A DNA stretch of 64,000 bases from Polynucleobacter sp. JS-JIR-5-A7 (GTDB lineage: Bacteria; Pseudomonadota; Gammaproteobacteria; Burkholderiales; Burkholderiaceae), in assembly GCF_018687935.1 (NCBI RefSeq), contig NZ_CP061308.1, forward strand, positions 304,048-368,047, given 5' to 3'. Below the pieces are notes generated by a model. It saw only the letters and a list, made by a program, of their open reading frames with translations. It ran no database searches and was not told the origin of the DNA. Shown piece by piece: positions 1 to 10,018 of the stretch (its first letter is position 1; each line of letters starts with the position of its first letter). The position numbers and the translations under genes are program-made.

Positions 1-224
1 TAAATTAATCTCAGTATATTATTTTTGCAACAAAGAAAATATTACTGCTAGTAGGTTCAACCTAAAGCCATTTCCTCAAGTGGTACTCTTGTGCGGCTGA
101 ATTTACAGTTATTTATTTATTCTTCATGAGATTATTAAATCAGCGTTATAAAATTAAAATTTAAAAAATAATATATATAGGCTATATAATTGAATGTTTT
201 ATTTAAGCCAATTTATAATTTCAT

Positions 225-1994
225 ATGTTAAAAGAATTAAGTAATGCATTTTTTGAATTATGGAGCTTACTCGATTTTCAGCGAAAACGAGAGCTTTCAT
301 TTGTACTTTTGGCAACTTTTTTTACATCATTAATTGAATTAATTAATTTAAGCTTAATCATTCCATTTATGGCGTCCTTGGTTGGTGCCGGTAGATATGG
401 CAATTATCAATCTACCGATCTTATATCTAAGATCATTTCGCCAAAAAGTTCTGCTGAGTTGGTATATTTTTTAGCGTTTGCATTTGGTTTGAGCTCGCTC
501 TTTGCGGGCGCCATGCGATTGTTGCTGTTGAGATTGAACGCTAGATTTTCTTTTAATCTAGGCGCAGATTTAAGTCTGATGCTGTTCAAAAAAAACCTAT
601 TTTTGAGTTATGAAGATCACTTAAATATTTCAAGTAATCTAGCAATTGATTCTGTTATTACTAAGACAAATTACATAGTTAATAATTTTATTTTTCCATC
701 AATGCTCTTTTTTAGTTCGATAATAATTTTGATTGTGACTGTTGCCGCTTTATCTTACGTAAATTTCGCTATCGTTTTATTTTCTTTTTTAACATTTTCA
801 GTCCTTTATTTGGTTATTAGCAAAACACTACAAAAGAAGTTATATGTTAACGGTATGAAAATTTCCGATTCCTCAAGCATGCTCGTTCGAATTTTACAAG
901 AGAGTTTGGGAAATTATAGGGAGATCACGATTAATAAACTGCAAAGCTATTACATTAAACACTTTCAAGCGCTTGATATAAATTTAAGATCATCGGAGGC
1001 AGAGAATGCATTTATAGCAATGAGTCCAAGATTTATACTTGAAGCTAGTGGAATGATTTTAGTATCCGTATTGGCAATGTACATGATTAAACATTCAGAT
1101 TCTATAGAGACATCAATTGGAGTTTTGGGTATCTTTGCGTTGGGTGCCCAAAAAATGCTTCCCATGATGCAGCAGACTTACGCATCTTTCTGTCAAATTA
1201 GGGCTAGTATGCCAGCATTAAAGGGCATTTTGAATTTACTAAGGTTTGATGATGTTTCGCATCTACAACATTGCATAAGCCTACCAATTGCATTCAAAGA
1301 TAAAATTCTCTTCAAAGACGTTTCATTTTCTTATAAAAGTACTGCTGAAAAGTTTGTACTTAAGGATGTAAATTTATGCATTAATAAGGGGGATAAGATT
1401 GGGATTATTGGTCTTAGTGGAGGTGGAAAGAGCACTTTTCTGGATATATTCCTTGGTTTGCTGAGTCCCACCAGCGGTTATTTGAGTATCGATGGGGTTA
1501 AGGTGAGCACTCAGAATATGGATGATTGGCGAGCTAATATTGCGCAAGTACCTCAGAATGTTTTTCTTTTTGATTCTTCAATCGAGGAGAATATAGCAGT
1601 TGGTGTGCCTAAAGAAAAAATTGATTTAGACCGAATTGGTGTAGTTGCCAAACAAACATTACTGTACGATTTATTGGATATTTCGGAGGGCGAGCATATT
1701 TTTGGTCGAAATCTAGGTGAGGATGGGGTTCATCTTTCTGGTGGACAGCGTCAAAGGGTTGGTTTGGCTAGAGCTTTGTATCATCAGTCTAAGGTTTTGG
1801 TTTTGGATGAGCCAACAAGTGCTCTTGACCCTGAGTCCGAGTCCATTTTGGTTGGTAGCCTGTCGAATTTGGATGCTGAGTACACTGTTGTAATGGTCAC
1901 TCATCGGCAGTCTTCGTTATCTGGTTGCAACAGAATTTTTAGAGTGGCTGATGGCATTATCGAGGAAGTTAATAGGCCTTTTGGGGCCTATTGA
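225..1994 (+). CDS. ABC transporter, fused permease and ATPase (PglK/MsbA-like glycan flippase)
   Basis: The 589-residue protein has a hydrophobic N-terminal half of about 330 residues with several membrane segments, then a complete ABC ATPase. Visible motifs are Walker A GLSGGGKST near residue 396, signature LSGGQRQR near 503, Walker B with DEPTSALD near 525, and the H-loop in MVTHR near 559. A permease-ATPase half-transporter at the head of a glycan locus fits lipid-linked oligosaccharide flipping as in Campylobacter PglK; a lipid or peptide exporter is less likely here. It is separated by 110 bases from the sugar operon that follows in the same direction. Specificity for the glycan made by this cluster is inferred from position only. 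Confidence 0.88.
   Translation: MLKELSNAFFELWSLLDFQRKRELSFVLLATFFTSLIELINLSLIIPFMASLVGAGRYGNYQSTDLISKIISPKSSAELVYFLAFAFGLSSLFAGAMRLLLLRLNARFSFNLGADLSLMLFKKNLFLSYEDHLNISSNLAIDSVITKTNYIVNNFIFPSMLFFSSIIILIVTVAALSYVNFAIVLFSFLTFSVLYLVISKTLQKKLYVNGMKISDSSSMLVRILQESLGNYREITINKLQSYYIKHFQALDINLRSSEAENAFIAMSPRFILEASGMILVSVLAMYMIKHSDSIETSIGVLGIFALGAQKMLPMMQQTYASFCQIRASMPALKGILNLLRFDDVSHLQHCISLPIAFKDKILFKDVSFSYKSTAEKFVLKDVNLCINKGDKIGIIGLSGGGKSTFLDIFLGLLSPTSGYLSIDGVKVSTQNMDDWRANIAQVPQNVFLFDSSIEENIAVGVPKEKIDLDRIGVVAKQTLLYDLLDISEGEHIFGRNLGEDGVHLSGGQRQRVGLARALYHQSKVLVLDEPTSALDPESESILVGSLSNLDAEYTVVMVTHRQSSLSGCNRIFRVADGIIEEVNRPFGAY
1971..1992 (+). other. Inverted repeat over the ABC transporter stop codon
   Basis: AATAGGCC and GGCCTATT form a perfect 8-bp stem around a 6-base loop, and the last base is the first base of the stop codon. 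No T run follows, so it is not a canonical intrinsic terminator. It could slow 3' exonucleases or partially attenuate transcription into the downstream operon. Confidence 0.35.
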
Positions 1995-2104
1995 ACTCGG
2001 GCTATTTAGCCGGTATTGATTTGCATGTATTGCATGTATTTTAAATAATTAAAATATCGCAATATTGTATTTAATTCGTTTTAATAATTTAGTGAAAATA
2101 ACAA

Positions 2105-3121
2105 ATGACAGTAATAGACGAGAGCAAGACAATTCTAGTGACTGGTGCCGATGGATTTATAGGATCGCATTTAACTGAAGCCTTGGTTAGGATGGGCTAC
2201 AAAGTTCGCGCTTTTGTAATTTATAACTCCTTTGGCTCATGGGGGTGGTTAGACTCTTGTGGTGATGATGTTGCCGGAAGGTTTGAAGTGTTTTCTGGGG
2301 ATATTCGCGATCCGTATGGTGTTAAGCGGGCTATGGAGGGTTGCAGCGCTGTATTGCATTTGGCGGCTCTCATTGCAATCCCATATTCCTATCATTCGCC
2401 GGAGACTTATGTTGATACAAATATTAAAGGCACCCTTAATGTACTCCAAGCGGCTCGTGAGCTAGGTGTAGAGCGCATTATTCATTGCTCAACTAGTGAG
2501 GTTTACGGAAGTGCACTTTTTGTTCCAATAACAGAAGATCATCCGTTGCAAGGGCAGTCTCCCTATTCGGCGACAAAGATAGCGGCCGATCAGCTTGCAT
2601 ACGCATTTTATGCCTCCTTTGGATTGCCAGTCGTTACTGTTAGACCATTTAATACATACGGGCCTCGACAATCCGCCCGCGCAGTAATACCCACAATAAT
2701 TTCCCAGATTGCTAATGGAGTTAGGGAAATTCAACTCGGTGCTACATCGCCAACACGAGATTTTAATTTTGTTAAAGATACTGTTGCAGGATTTATTGCG
2801 GCACTTCTTTCAACTAAAGGGGTTGGAGAAGTCATCAATATTGGCAGTAACTTTGAAATATCAATTGGTGATACAGCATTACTAATTGCGGAAACTATGG
2901 GCGTAAAAATTAAAATTGTAACTGATCGTAACCGCTTGCGTCCTGAAACTTCTGAAGTTGATCGACTCTGGGCAGATAATTCAAAGGCGAAAAAACTTTT
3001 TGGATGGGAGCCAAAATATGGAGAGAGGGCTGGATTTATTGAGGGTATATCCGAAACCGTTGAATGGTTCTCAAACCCCAGAAATTTAGCCCACTATAAA
3101 TCGCAAATCTATAATATATAA
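2105..3121 (+). CDS. legB: LegB-like NDP-GlcNAc 4,6-dehydratase (extended SDR)
   Basis: This is a 338-residue extended short-chain dehydrogenase. It has the Rossmann motif TGADGFIGSH near residues 13-22, an active-site STSEVYG near 129, and YSATK with catalytic Tyr about 154 and Lys about 158. In the Campylobacter legionaminic pathway LegB converts GDP-GlcNAc to the 4-keto-6-deoxy sugar. The next gene is a LegC-type aminotransferase, the normal partner, five bases downstream. The start ATG lies at the beginning of the conserved fold. A generic NAD-dependent epimerase is the alternative, but the operon partners make the LegB role strong. Confidence 0.88.
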   Translation: MTVIDESKTILVTGADGFIGSHLTEALVRMGYKVRAFVIYNSFGSWGWLDSCGDDVAGRFEVFSGDIRDPYGVKRAMEGCSAVLHLAALIAIPYSYHSPETYVDTNIKGTLNVLQAARELGVERIIHCSTSEVYGSALFVPITEDHPLQGQSPYSATKIAADQLAYAFYASFGLPVVTVRPFNTYGPRQSARAVIPTIISQIANGVREIQLGATSPTRDFNFVKDTVAGFIAALLSTKGVGEVINIGSNFEISIGDTALLIAETMGVKIKIVTDRNRLRPETSEVDRLWADNSKAKKLFGWEPKYGERAGFIEGISETVEWFSNPRNLAHYKSQIYNI

Positions 3122-3125
3122 ACAT

Positions 3126-4298
3126 ATGAATGATGGTTCAAGTCTTGCAAGAAAAATATTAGGGGCAATAAAAATTGCAGTTGGCGAAGCACCAGCGGCC
3201 TTGCATGAGCCATACTTTATTGGTAATGAGTGGTTGTACTTAAAAGAGTGCCTTGATTCTAGCTTTGTTTCATCTGTTGGTAAATTTGTGGATCTATTTG
3301 AGAGTGATCTTGAAAAATTTACGGGAGCTAAATATGCGGTGGCTGTAGTAAATGGAACCGCTGCGTTACATATAGCGCTAAAAGTTGCAGGGGTTAAAGC
3401 TGGAGATGAGGTATTGGTGCCTGCATTAACTTTCGTTGCAACCGCTAATGCTGTTTCTTACTGTAATGCAATTCAGCATTTTGTTGATAGCGAGTCGATT
3501 ACTTTGGGAATTGATGCCTATAAATTACGTGATTATCTAAACTCGCATACCGAACAAAAATCAAAGTGCTGTATTAATAAGACTTCTGGGCGGGTAGTGC
3601 GCGCAATTGTTCCAATGCATGTATTTGGACACCCAGTGGATATGGATGGCCTCATGAGAATATCGCATGATTTTAATATTGCTCTAGTAGAGGATGCAGC
3701 CGAATCTTTGGGTAGCTATTATTACGGTAAACACACTGGAACTTTAGGCCTCATGGGTACACTTAGTTTCAATGGAAATAAAACCATTACAACGGGAGGT
3801 GGAGGTGCCATTCTTACAAATGATTATGAATTGGCAAAATTTGCAAAGCATCTTACCACTACAGCTAAAGTGCCGCATGCATGGGAATATCGCCATGATG
3901 AGATTGGCTATAACTACCGTCTACCAAATTTAAACGCAGCATTGGGATGCGCTCAATTAGAGCAAATAGATAAAATATTAATAGCTAAAAGGGATTTATT
4001 TTATCGATATCAGAGGGCTTTTTCTGGGCTTGAGGGCTTGCAAATCTTAAGCGAGCCAAAAGGCTGCAAGAGCAATTTTTGGTTGCAAACCTTAAGAATC
4101 GATCCCGATAAGGTGGGATATCAAAATGAGATCTTAGAAATTACAAATGAGGCCGGTTTTATGACTCGACCAGCCTGGGCCCTAATGAGTGAACTAAATC
4201 AGTTTAAGGGTTGCCCAAGAATGGATTTAAGTACCGCTCGCCTCCTGTCGAGTCAACTGATTAATATTCCAAGTAGTCCAATTTTGGCGACTAGATAA
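3126..4298 (+). CDS. legC: LegC-like PLP aminotransferase
   Basis: The 390-residue DegT/DnrJ/EryC1-type aminotransferase has the PLP-lysine motif NGNKTITTGGGG (Lys about 219), an upstream EDAAESLG motif, and FVSSVGKFV near the N-terminus as in LegC enzymes. It would transfer an amino group to C4 of the 4-keto sugar produced by LegB. It ends in TAATG, where the A of the stop is also the first base of the next start, indicating tight translational coupling. A related amino-sugar aminotransferase is the main alternative. Confidence 0.88.
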   Translation: MNDGSSLARKILGAIKIAVGEAPAALHEPYFIGNEWLYLKECLDSSFVSSVGKFVDLFESDLEKFTGAKYAVAVVNGTAALHIALKVAGVKAGDEVLVPALTFVATANAVSYCNAIQHFVDSESITLGIDAYKLRDYLNSHTEQKSKCCINKTSGRVVRAIVPMHVFGHPVDMDGLMRISHDFNIALVEDAAESLGSYYYGKHTGTLGLMGTLSFNGNKTITTGGGGAILTNDYELAKFAKHLTTTAKVPHAWEYRHDEIGYNYRLPNLNAALGCAQLEQIDKILIAKRDLFYRYQRAFSGLEGLQILSEPKGCKSNFWLQTLRIDPDKVGYQNEILEITNEAGFMTRPAWALMSELNQFKGCPRMDLSTARLLSSQLINIPSSPILATR

Positions 4299-4912
4299 TG
4301 ATTAAGAAGAATATTATTTTAATTGGGTCGGGGGGGCATGCAATTTCATGTATAGATGTTATTGAGAGTGGGCAGCTTTACGAAATTGCGGGTTTAGTGG
4401 GCATGCCCGAGGAGCTAAATACTTGGGTTTCTGGCTATCCCATATTGGGTACGGATGATAAATTGTTTGAATTGGCTAAAAGTTTTCGGTGCGCGCACAT
4501 TTCTATTGGGCAAATTAAAAATCCAGATATAAAAATCAATTGCTTTAATTATGCGCTAGGGATGGGGTTTGAATTGCCACCAATTATTTCTCCGTTAGCC
4601 TATGTTTCACCAAACGCATCTGTTGGGTCTGGCACCATCGTGATGCATGGAGCTATTGTAAATGCAGGCGCAACAATTGGACACAACTGTATTATAAATT
4701 CAAATTCACTGATTGAGCACGGGGTAAGTATTGGTAACCATTGCCATATTTCTACTGCAACAGTTCTAAATGGTGACGTATCAGTTGATGATGAGGTATT
4801 TATAGGTAGTGGCACGCTGGTAAAACAAGGTTTGAAAATTGGAAAGAGATCAGTTATTGGCATTGGATCTATCGTGACTAAAAATATTAATTTTGGCAAC
4901 TACTCTATATGA
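4298..4912 (+). CDS. NeuD/PglD-family sugar acetyltransferase (LegH-like)
   Basis: The 204-residue protein has an N-terminal Rossmann-like PglD_N half (LIGSGGHA near residues 8-15) and a C-terminal left-handed beta-helix of hexapeptide repeats from about 90 to 195. The predicted catalytic His is about 141 in the segment LIEHG. Such proteins N-acetylate the 4-amino group (LegH, PglD) or O-acetylate sialic acid (NeuD). Its place between LegC and LegI favours the LegH step. It shares 1 base with legC and 4 bases (ATGA) with legI. Confidence 0.85.
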   Translation: MIKKNIILIGSGGHAISCIDVIESGQLYEIAGLVGMPEELNTWVSGYPILGTDDKLFELAKSFRCAHISIGQIKNPDIKINCFNYALGMGFELPPIISPLAYVSPNASVGSGTIVMHGAIVNAGATIGHNCIINSNSLIEHGVSIGNHCHISTATVLNGDVSVDDEVFIGSGTLVKQGLKIGKRSVIGIGSIVTKNINFGNYSI

Positions 4913-5937
4913 ATAATAAAAAAATAATAGTAATTGCTGAGGCTGGGGTCAATCATAATGGCGATATTGCAATAGCGCGAAAGTTGGTCGATGTAGCGGC
5001 TGCTGCAGGAGTGGACTATATAAAATTTCAAACTTTTAAAGCCAACCTTCTTGTCTCTCCTTCAGCGAAAATGGCGTCATACCAACAGAAAGCAATGGGC
5101 CAAAATAAAACTCAATACGAGATGTTATCGGAGCTTGAGCTTTCCAATGAGATGCATTATGTGTTGAGTGACTATTGCAAGCAAAAAAAAATAGGCTTTC
5201 TTTCAACAGGTTTTGACATTGATAGCGTAAAGTTCTTGCTAAGCTTAGACTTGGATTTTCTAAAAATACCTTCGGGTGAGATTACTAATATCCCTTATTT
5301 GAGATATATAGGTAAGCAAAAAAATAAAATAATAATTTCTACAGGTATGGCAAGTTTTGGCGAGATTGAAATTGCCCTCAATACACTCGAAAGTATGGGC
5401 GCCAAGCGAAAAAATATTACCGTTTTACACTGTACAACTGAATATCCGGCCCCCATGCAGGATGTGAATCTAAGGGTAATGGAGGTTATTGGTGACGCTT
5501 TCGGTGTTAACGTGGGATATTCGGATCATACGATTGGAATTGAAGTTTCAATAGCTGCAGCTGCATTGGGCGCAACTATTATTGAAAAGCACTTTACGCT
5601 AGATAAATCTATGGATGGGCCAGACCATCAAGCGAGTATTGAGCCATCGGATTTAATTAATATGGTGGCTTCAATACGAAATATTGAGAAGGCAATGGGT
5701 GATGGTGTGAAGCGTATTTCAGCTATTGAGCAGGCAAATAAGATCGCAACCAGAAAATCAATCGTTGCAAAAAAGAGAATTAAAAAAGGTGAAATCCTAA
5801 GCGAGGAAAATATTTCAATAAAGAGGCCGGGTGATGGAATATCTCCATTGTTTATCGATTTAATCTTAGGAAAAAAAGCTTTGAAAGATTACATGGAGAA
5901 TGAAAAAATTATCCTCATGGAGGATGGTAATGCTTGA
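4909..5937 (+). CDS. legI: Legionaminic/N-acylneuraminate synthase (NeuB/LegI family)
   Basis: The 342-residue protein carries the NeuB barrel: EAGVNHNGD near the N-terminus, KFQTF, HCTTEYPAP, and GYSDHTIG followed by EKHFTLDKSMDGPDH. A C-terminal SAF/antifreeze-like domain runs from about residue 283. The enzyme condenses phosphoenolpyruvate with a 6-deoxy-diacetamido-hexose to give the nine-carbon 2-keto acid. Neighbouring LegB and LegC favour legionaminic over neuraminic acid. It overlaps its upstream neighbour by 4 bases and the next gene by 8. Confidence 0.9.
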   Translation: MNNKKIIVIAEAGVNHNGDIAIARKLVDVAAAAGVDYIKFQTFKANLLVSPSAKMASYQQKAMGQNKTQYEMLSELELSNEMHYVLSDYCKQKKIGFLSTGFDIDSVKFLLSLDLDFLKIPSGEITNIPYLRYIGKQKNKIIISTGMASFGEIEIALNTLESMGAKRKNITVLHCTTEYPAPMQDVNLRVMEVIGDAFGVNVGYSDHTIGIEVSIAAAALGATIIEKHFTLDKSMDGPDHQASIEPSDLINMVASIRNIEKAMGDGVKRISAIEQANKIATRKSIVAKKRIKKGEILSEENISIKRPGDGISPLFIDLILGKKALKDYMENEKIILMEDGNA

Positions 5938-6988
5938 TTTTAGTGATGCATGGTTGAGTACAGTTATAAGCGAAGAATTCACAATCAAAGAGGTTATAGA
6001 AAATCTTAATAAGACAGGGTTAAAAATTGCATTAATCAAGGGGGCTGATAATAAATTGTTGGGCACTATTTCCGATGGAGATATTCGGGGTGCAATCATG
6101 AAAGGGGTTTCATTGAGTGAATTGGCAATCTCTATTTCAAGTCGAGCGCCTTTGGTTGTGCCTACAGAGGTTCATCGGGATACCGTAATAAAGTTAATGT
6201 ATATAAATAAAGTCACTCATATACCCGTAGTCGATGATTCTGGAAATTTAGTTGGCCTGCACGCTTGGAATGAGTTAGTAAAATCTCCGCTGAATAATAT
6301 CATGGTGATTATGGCTGGGGGAAGGGGGAGTCGTTTAATGCCTCACACTCAGGATACGCCCAAGCCAATGCTTCTTGTTGCTGGTAAGCCAATGTTGCTA
6401 CATATTATCGAAAGAGCCAGTAATGAGGGAATTACTAAATTTATTATCTCCACGAACTATCTTGCAGATTCAATCAAGAATTACTTTGGGGATGGATCTC
6501 AATTCGGCGTAAATATTTCTTATTTGGAGGAAGTGTCACCCCTTGGAACTGCTGGGGCATTGGGTCTTATTGATTTTATTACAGATGAACCCATTGTTGT
6601 AATGAATGGAGATGTTATTACGGATATTAGCCTCTCAGAGCTTATTGGATTCCATCGGCGCCATGGGGCAGTTGCAACTATGGCTGTTAGGGAGCACGAA
6701 TGGCAAAATCCGTATGGCGTGATTTTGACTAACGGTTTACAAATTACTGGCATAGAAGAAAAGCCAATTATTAGAAGTCACATTAATGCAGGTGTTTATG
6801 TAATAGATCCAGTGGCCTTGTCATTCCTGCAGAAGAATATTGCAATGGATATGACTACGCTTTTTGAGCTACTAAGGATGAATGCGCAGCCAGTAGTGGC
6901 GTATCCTATGCATGAGCCATGGCTAGATGTTGGTCGTCCCTCAGATTTAAGTTTGGCTAACTCTACGGTTAGGAGCGGCAAAAAATGA
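5930..6988 (+). CDS. ptmE: PtmE-like nucleotidyltransferase with N-terminal CBS pair
   Basis: The first ~115 residues form two CBS modules (GTISDGDIRG; THIPVVDDSGNLVG). A sugar-phosphate nucleotidyltransferase follows, with the signature MAGGRGSRLMPHT and TPKPM. In Campylobacter, PtmE is a glucosamine-1-phosphate guanylyltransferase supplying GDP-linked precursor for legionaminic acid. I place the start at ATG 5930 because GGAGG lies at 5919-5923 with a 6-base spacer; ATG 5900 and 5924 are in frame but would lack or overlap that site. The start therefore lies inside the legI coding region. The gene ends with an ATGA overlap with the next gene. Confidence 0.85.
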   Translation: MLDFSDAWLSTVISEEFTIKEVIENLNKTGLKIALIKGADNKLLGTISDGDIRGAIMKGVSLSELAISISSRAPLVVPTEVHRDTVIKLMYINKVTHIPVVDDSGNLVGLHAWNELVKSPLNNIMVIMAGGRGSRLMPHTQDTPKPMLLVAGKPMLLHIIERASNEGITKFIISTNYLADSIKNYFGDGSQFGVNISYLEEVSPLGTAGALGLIDFITDEPIVVMNGDVITDISLSELIGFHRRHGAVATMAVREHEWQNPYGVILTNGLQITGIEEKPIIRSHINAGVYVIDPVALSFLQKNIAMDMTTLFELLRMNAQPVVAYPMHEPWLDVGRPSDLSLANSTVRSGKK

Positions 6989-7701
6989 TTAATGATATGA
7001 GGGTTTTAGCAATTATTCCAGCTCGACAAGGTTCGCGGGGGTTGCCTGGAAAAAATATTAAAAATTTATGTGGAAAACCAATGATAGCTTGGACCATTGA
7101 GTCTGGCTTGGAGAGTAATTATGTAGATACCCTTATTGTTTCCACAGATGGAGTTGACATTGCAAATATAGCCAAAGAATATGGGGCAGAGGTTCCATTT
7201 ATGAGGCCCAGTGAGTTGGCCCATGATCACTCAACAACTTTATCGGTAATAGAGCATGCCATTAATTTTTATCAGGCAAGAAATGAATATTTTGACTACA
7301 TCGTTCTGATGGAACCAACCTCGCCCTTAAGGTCTGCTGGTGAAATAGATTTAATGCTTGAAAAGTTAGCTAGATCTGACCGGGAATTTGATGCGATTGT
7401 CAGCTTGGGTGAGGTCAGTACCTATGTATCCGCATTGAAGAGAGTTTCTGAAGCTGGTCTAGTAGAGCAATATTTTGATGATCTCCCGACAGCTTCTCGC
7501 CGGCAAGATGTTGATCCAGCTTATTTTCCATATGGAGTGGCTTATATTATTAAAACCAAGGTTCTATTGCGCGAAAAAACTTTCTATCCATCCAGAACAA
7601 TGGGGCATATGATAAGTAGCTTGCAATGTTATGAAGTGGATGATTTTAGTGATTTCCTTGCAGTTTCAGGTGTCATGAATTATCTAGAGGGGAATGTGTG
7701 A
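6985..7701 (+). CDS. legF: CMP-legionaminic/N-acylneuraminate cytidylyltransferase (LegF/PtmB)
   Basis: The 238-residue enzyme begins with the CMP-NeuAc synthetase signature AIIPARQGSRGLPGKN and contains GKPMIAWTI, VSTDG and LMEPTSPLR. It activates the nonulosonate with CTP for glycosyl transfer. AGGAG at about 6971-6975 with an 8-base spacer supports ATG 6985; an in-frame ATG 12 bases later (MRVLAII) is the alternative start. It overlaps the upstream gene by 4 bases and shares 4 bases with the GTG-started gene downstream. Confidence 0.9.
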   Translation: MINDMRVLAIIPARQGSRGLPGKNIKNLCGKPMIAWTIESGLESNYVDTLIVSTDGVDIANIAKEYGAEVPFMRPSELAHDHSTTLSVIEHAINFYQARNEYFDYIVLMEPTSPLRSAGEIDLMLEKLARSDREFDAIVSLGEVSTYVSALKRVSEAGLVEQYFDDLPTASRRQDVDPAYFPYGVAYIIKTKVLLREKTFYPSRTMGHMISSLQCYEVDDFSDFLAVSGVMNYLEGNV

Positions 7702-8687
7702 AATTTTTAGTTATTGGCCTTGGCTCTATGGGTAAAAGGCGCATACGTAATTTACAGGCATTAGGGGTTCAGAATATATATGGATTTGATTTGAGGTCAG
7801 ATCGAAGGGATGAAGTATTAAATAAATACGGCATAAATTCCTATTTAACATTTGAAGATGCCATGGACCAATTGGATCCGAATGTTTTTATTATCTCTAC
7901 GCCGCCTGATTTACATATGCACTATGCGAATATTGCATTGAATTATGGTATTGATTGTTTCATTGAGGCATCAGTTGTTGGTGCGGATGAGATACGAAGG
8001 TTGTCGAATAAAAATTTGAAAGAAAATTTAATAATCTCACCTTCATGCACTATGCAATATTTTCCAGGGCCAAAAAAAATAAAGGAAATTATTCTTGGGG
8101 GTCAAATTGGGGCGCCACTCTTTATTCAGTATCAGTCTGGACAGCATTTAAAAGACTGGCATCCCTGGGAGCGGATGGAGGATTTTTATGTGTCCAATAG
8201 AGAAACCGGTGGAGCTAGAGAAATCGTCCCGTTTGAATTAACTTGGCTGAATAATATTTTTGGAAAACCTGAAGTATTGTCATGTCATAAAACAAAATTA
8301 TCCAATATAAAAATTGATATTGATGATATATATTGTTGTTTACTCAAGTACGAGAGTGGTGCTATTTTGAATTTAACAGTAGAGGTAGTTTCTAGTCCAA
8401 AAGCAACCAGAGAGATGAGGGTATTGGGGGAAAAAGGAGAGATTATATTTAGTGGAGATTCTAATAGCGTTAAGTATATTAATGAAAATTTAACAGAATG
8501 GGTTGAATATCAATTCGAGCATGGTAATGTTGAAAAAGGTTATATTAATCCAGAGAATCCTTATATAGAAGAAATGGGGGATTTTCTACATGCCGTTAAA
8601 AAAAGAGACTCGAGTCTTTTCCCAAATACCTTACTTAAAGATGCTGATATTTTGGAAACATTGCTTAATCTAGAGAGGCTATCATGA
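7698..8687 (+). CDS. Gfo/Idh/MocA-family oxidoreductase (PtmF-like)
   Basis: The 329-residue protein starts at GTG 7698, inside the upstream stop codon region. Its nucleotide-binding motif VIGLGSMGKRR lies at residues 4-14, and the GFO/IDH C-terminal domain includes the ETGGARE segment. Legionaminic clusters of Campylobacter carry an oxidoreductase-like PtmF acting early in GDP-GlcN precursor supply; assigning this gene to that role rests on context. It may instead oxidise or reduce a sugar intermediate specific to this glycan. Confidence 0.7.
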   Translation: MKFLVIGLGSMGKRRIRNLQALGVQNIYGFDLRSDRRDEVLNKYGINSYLTFEDAMDQLDPNVFIISTPPDLHMHYANIALNYGIDCFIEASVVGADEIRRLSNKNLKENLIISPSCTMQYFPGPKKIKEIILGGQIGAPLFIQYQSGQHLKDWHPWERMEDFYVSNRETGGAREIVPFELTWLNNIFGKPEVLSCHKTKLSNIKIDIDDIYCCLLKYESGAILNLTVEVVSSPKATREMRVLGEKGEIIFSGDSNSVKYINENLTEWVEYQFEHGNVEKGYINPENPYIEEMGDFLHAVKKRDSSLFPNTLLKDADILETLLNLERLS

Positions 8688-8700
8688 ATTTAGGGATTTT

Positions 8701-9993
8701 ATGGACTATCAATCAAGACTTTTAAAGGCAATTCCTGGTGGGGCCCATACCTACTCAAGGGGTCAGGATCAATTTCCAAGCAATGCCCCTGCTTTACTTA
8801 AAAATGGTAAGGGAGCCTACGTTTATGATCAGTCTGGAAATAAATACCTAGATTATGGAATGGGGCTTAGATCTGTGGTGCTGGGTTATGCTGAAGATGA
8901 GGTTGATTTAGCTGCATTTCAGCAAATTAAAAATGGTAATAATTTAACTAGACCCTCATTTGTGGAATTGGAGGCGGCAGAGTTATTTATTGACTTAATT
9001 GATTCCGTTGATATGGTCAAGTTTACAAAAAATGGTTCAACGGCGGTATCGGCAGCGGTTAAGCTAGCTAGAGCTTACACTGGAAGGGAGATGGTCGTGC
9101 GATGTGCTGAGCAACCCTTTTTTTCATTTGACGATTGGTTTATAGGCTCGACTGAGATTAAGTTGGGAGTTACCAAGGATGCCATCGAAAAAACAAAGAC
9201 ATTTAAATTTAATGATTCAAGTTCATTTGAAGAGCTGTTAAATGAATATCCCAATCAAATTGCATGCATAGTTATGGAGCCAGCAACAACAGTTGAGCCT
9301 TTGCCGGGATTTTTTAAGAAAGTTGAGGACCTCTGTAAAAAGAATGGAGTTATATTTATTCTGGATGAAATGATTACGGGGTTTCGGTGGCATCTTAAAG
9401 GGGCTCAATTTTTGTATGGAATAAATCCGGACCTCTGTACTTTTGGCAAGGCAATGGCTAACGGTTTTTCTTTGGCGGCCATTGGCGGCAGAAGAGAAAT
9501 AATGGAGCTTGGTTCTATTGAGACCATAGGCAAAGAAAGGGTTTTCTTGCTATCTACAACGCATGGTGCGGAGATGGGTCCTCTTGGCGCATTTATCTCT
9601 ACAGTTAATTTTATGAAAAGAAATGATGTTATTAATCATCTTTGGAACTATGGTAGTTCGCTGAAGGCGATGCTTAACCATAAGGCTAAATTGTTCGGTA
9701 TAGATAAAAGCTTCAAGGCATTCGGGATTGACTGCTCGCCTAGTTATTCAATATTAGATCAGGACGGTAATAATTGCTTGGGCCTTCGCACATTATTTAT
9801 TCAGGAGATGGTTAAGTCCAATATCCTACTGCCCTGGATTGCTCTTACTTTTAGCCATGGAAAAAAAGAGTTGCAAACAACAGAGATAGCGATAGATAAG
9901 GCATTTGCCACTTATAGGCTCGCCCTTGAAAGCTCTTACGAGAATTATTTGGATGGGCCGGTAATTAAGCCTGTTTTTAGACGATTTAACTAA
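8701..9993 (+). CDS. Class III aminotransferase, glutamate-1-semialdehyde aminomutase-like
   Basis: The 430-residue PLP enzyme resembles HemL-type aminomutases: N-terminal PGGAHTYSRG, LDEMITGFRW for cofactor contact, and the PLP lysine in TFGKAMANG (Lys about 250). TAGGG upstream supports the start. A housekeeping HemL is unlikely inside a nonulosonate operon. Similar genes occur in legionaminic-type clusters, where they may aminate a sugar or a substituent of the nonulosonate. The exact substrate cannot be read from sequence. Confidence 0.75.
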   Translation: MDYQSRLLKAIPGGAHTYSRGQDQFPSNAPALLKNGKGAYVYDQSGNKYLDYGMGLRSVVLGYAEDEVDLAAFQQIKNGNNLTRPSFVELEAAELFIDLIDSVDMVKFTKNGSTAVSAAVKLARAYTGREMVVRCAEQPFFSFDDWFIGSTEIKLGVTKDAIEKTKTFKFNDSSSFEELLNEYPNQIACIVMEPATTVEPLPGFFKKVEDLCKKNGVIFILDEMITGFRWHLKGAQFLYGINPDLCTFGKAMANGFSLAAIGGRREIMELGSIETIGKERVFLLSTTHGAEMGPLGAFISTVNFMKRNDVINHLWNYGSSLKAMLNHKAKLFGIDKSFKAFGIDCSPSYSILDQDGNNCLGLRTLFIQEMVKSNILLPWIALTFSHGKKELQTTEIAIDKAFATYRLALESSYENYLDGPVIKPVFRRFN

Positions 9994-10018
9994 ATATTTT
10001 AGTGGTGTTGGAGATTAA

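Noticed and set aside
8701..9993. Housekeeping hemL (glutamate-1-semialdehyde aminomutase)
   Set aside because: The gene lies inside a nonulosonate operon and only resembles the family; no tetrapyrrole genes adjoin it.
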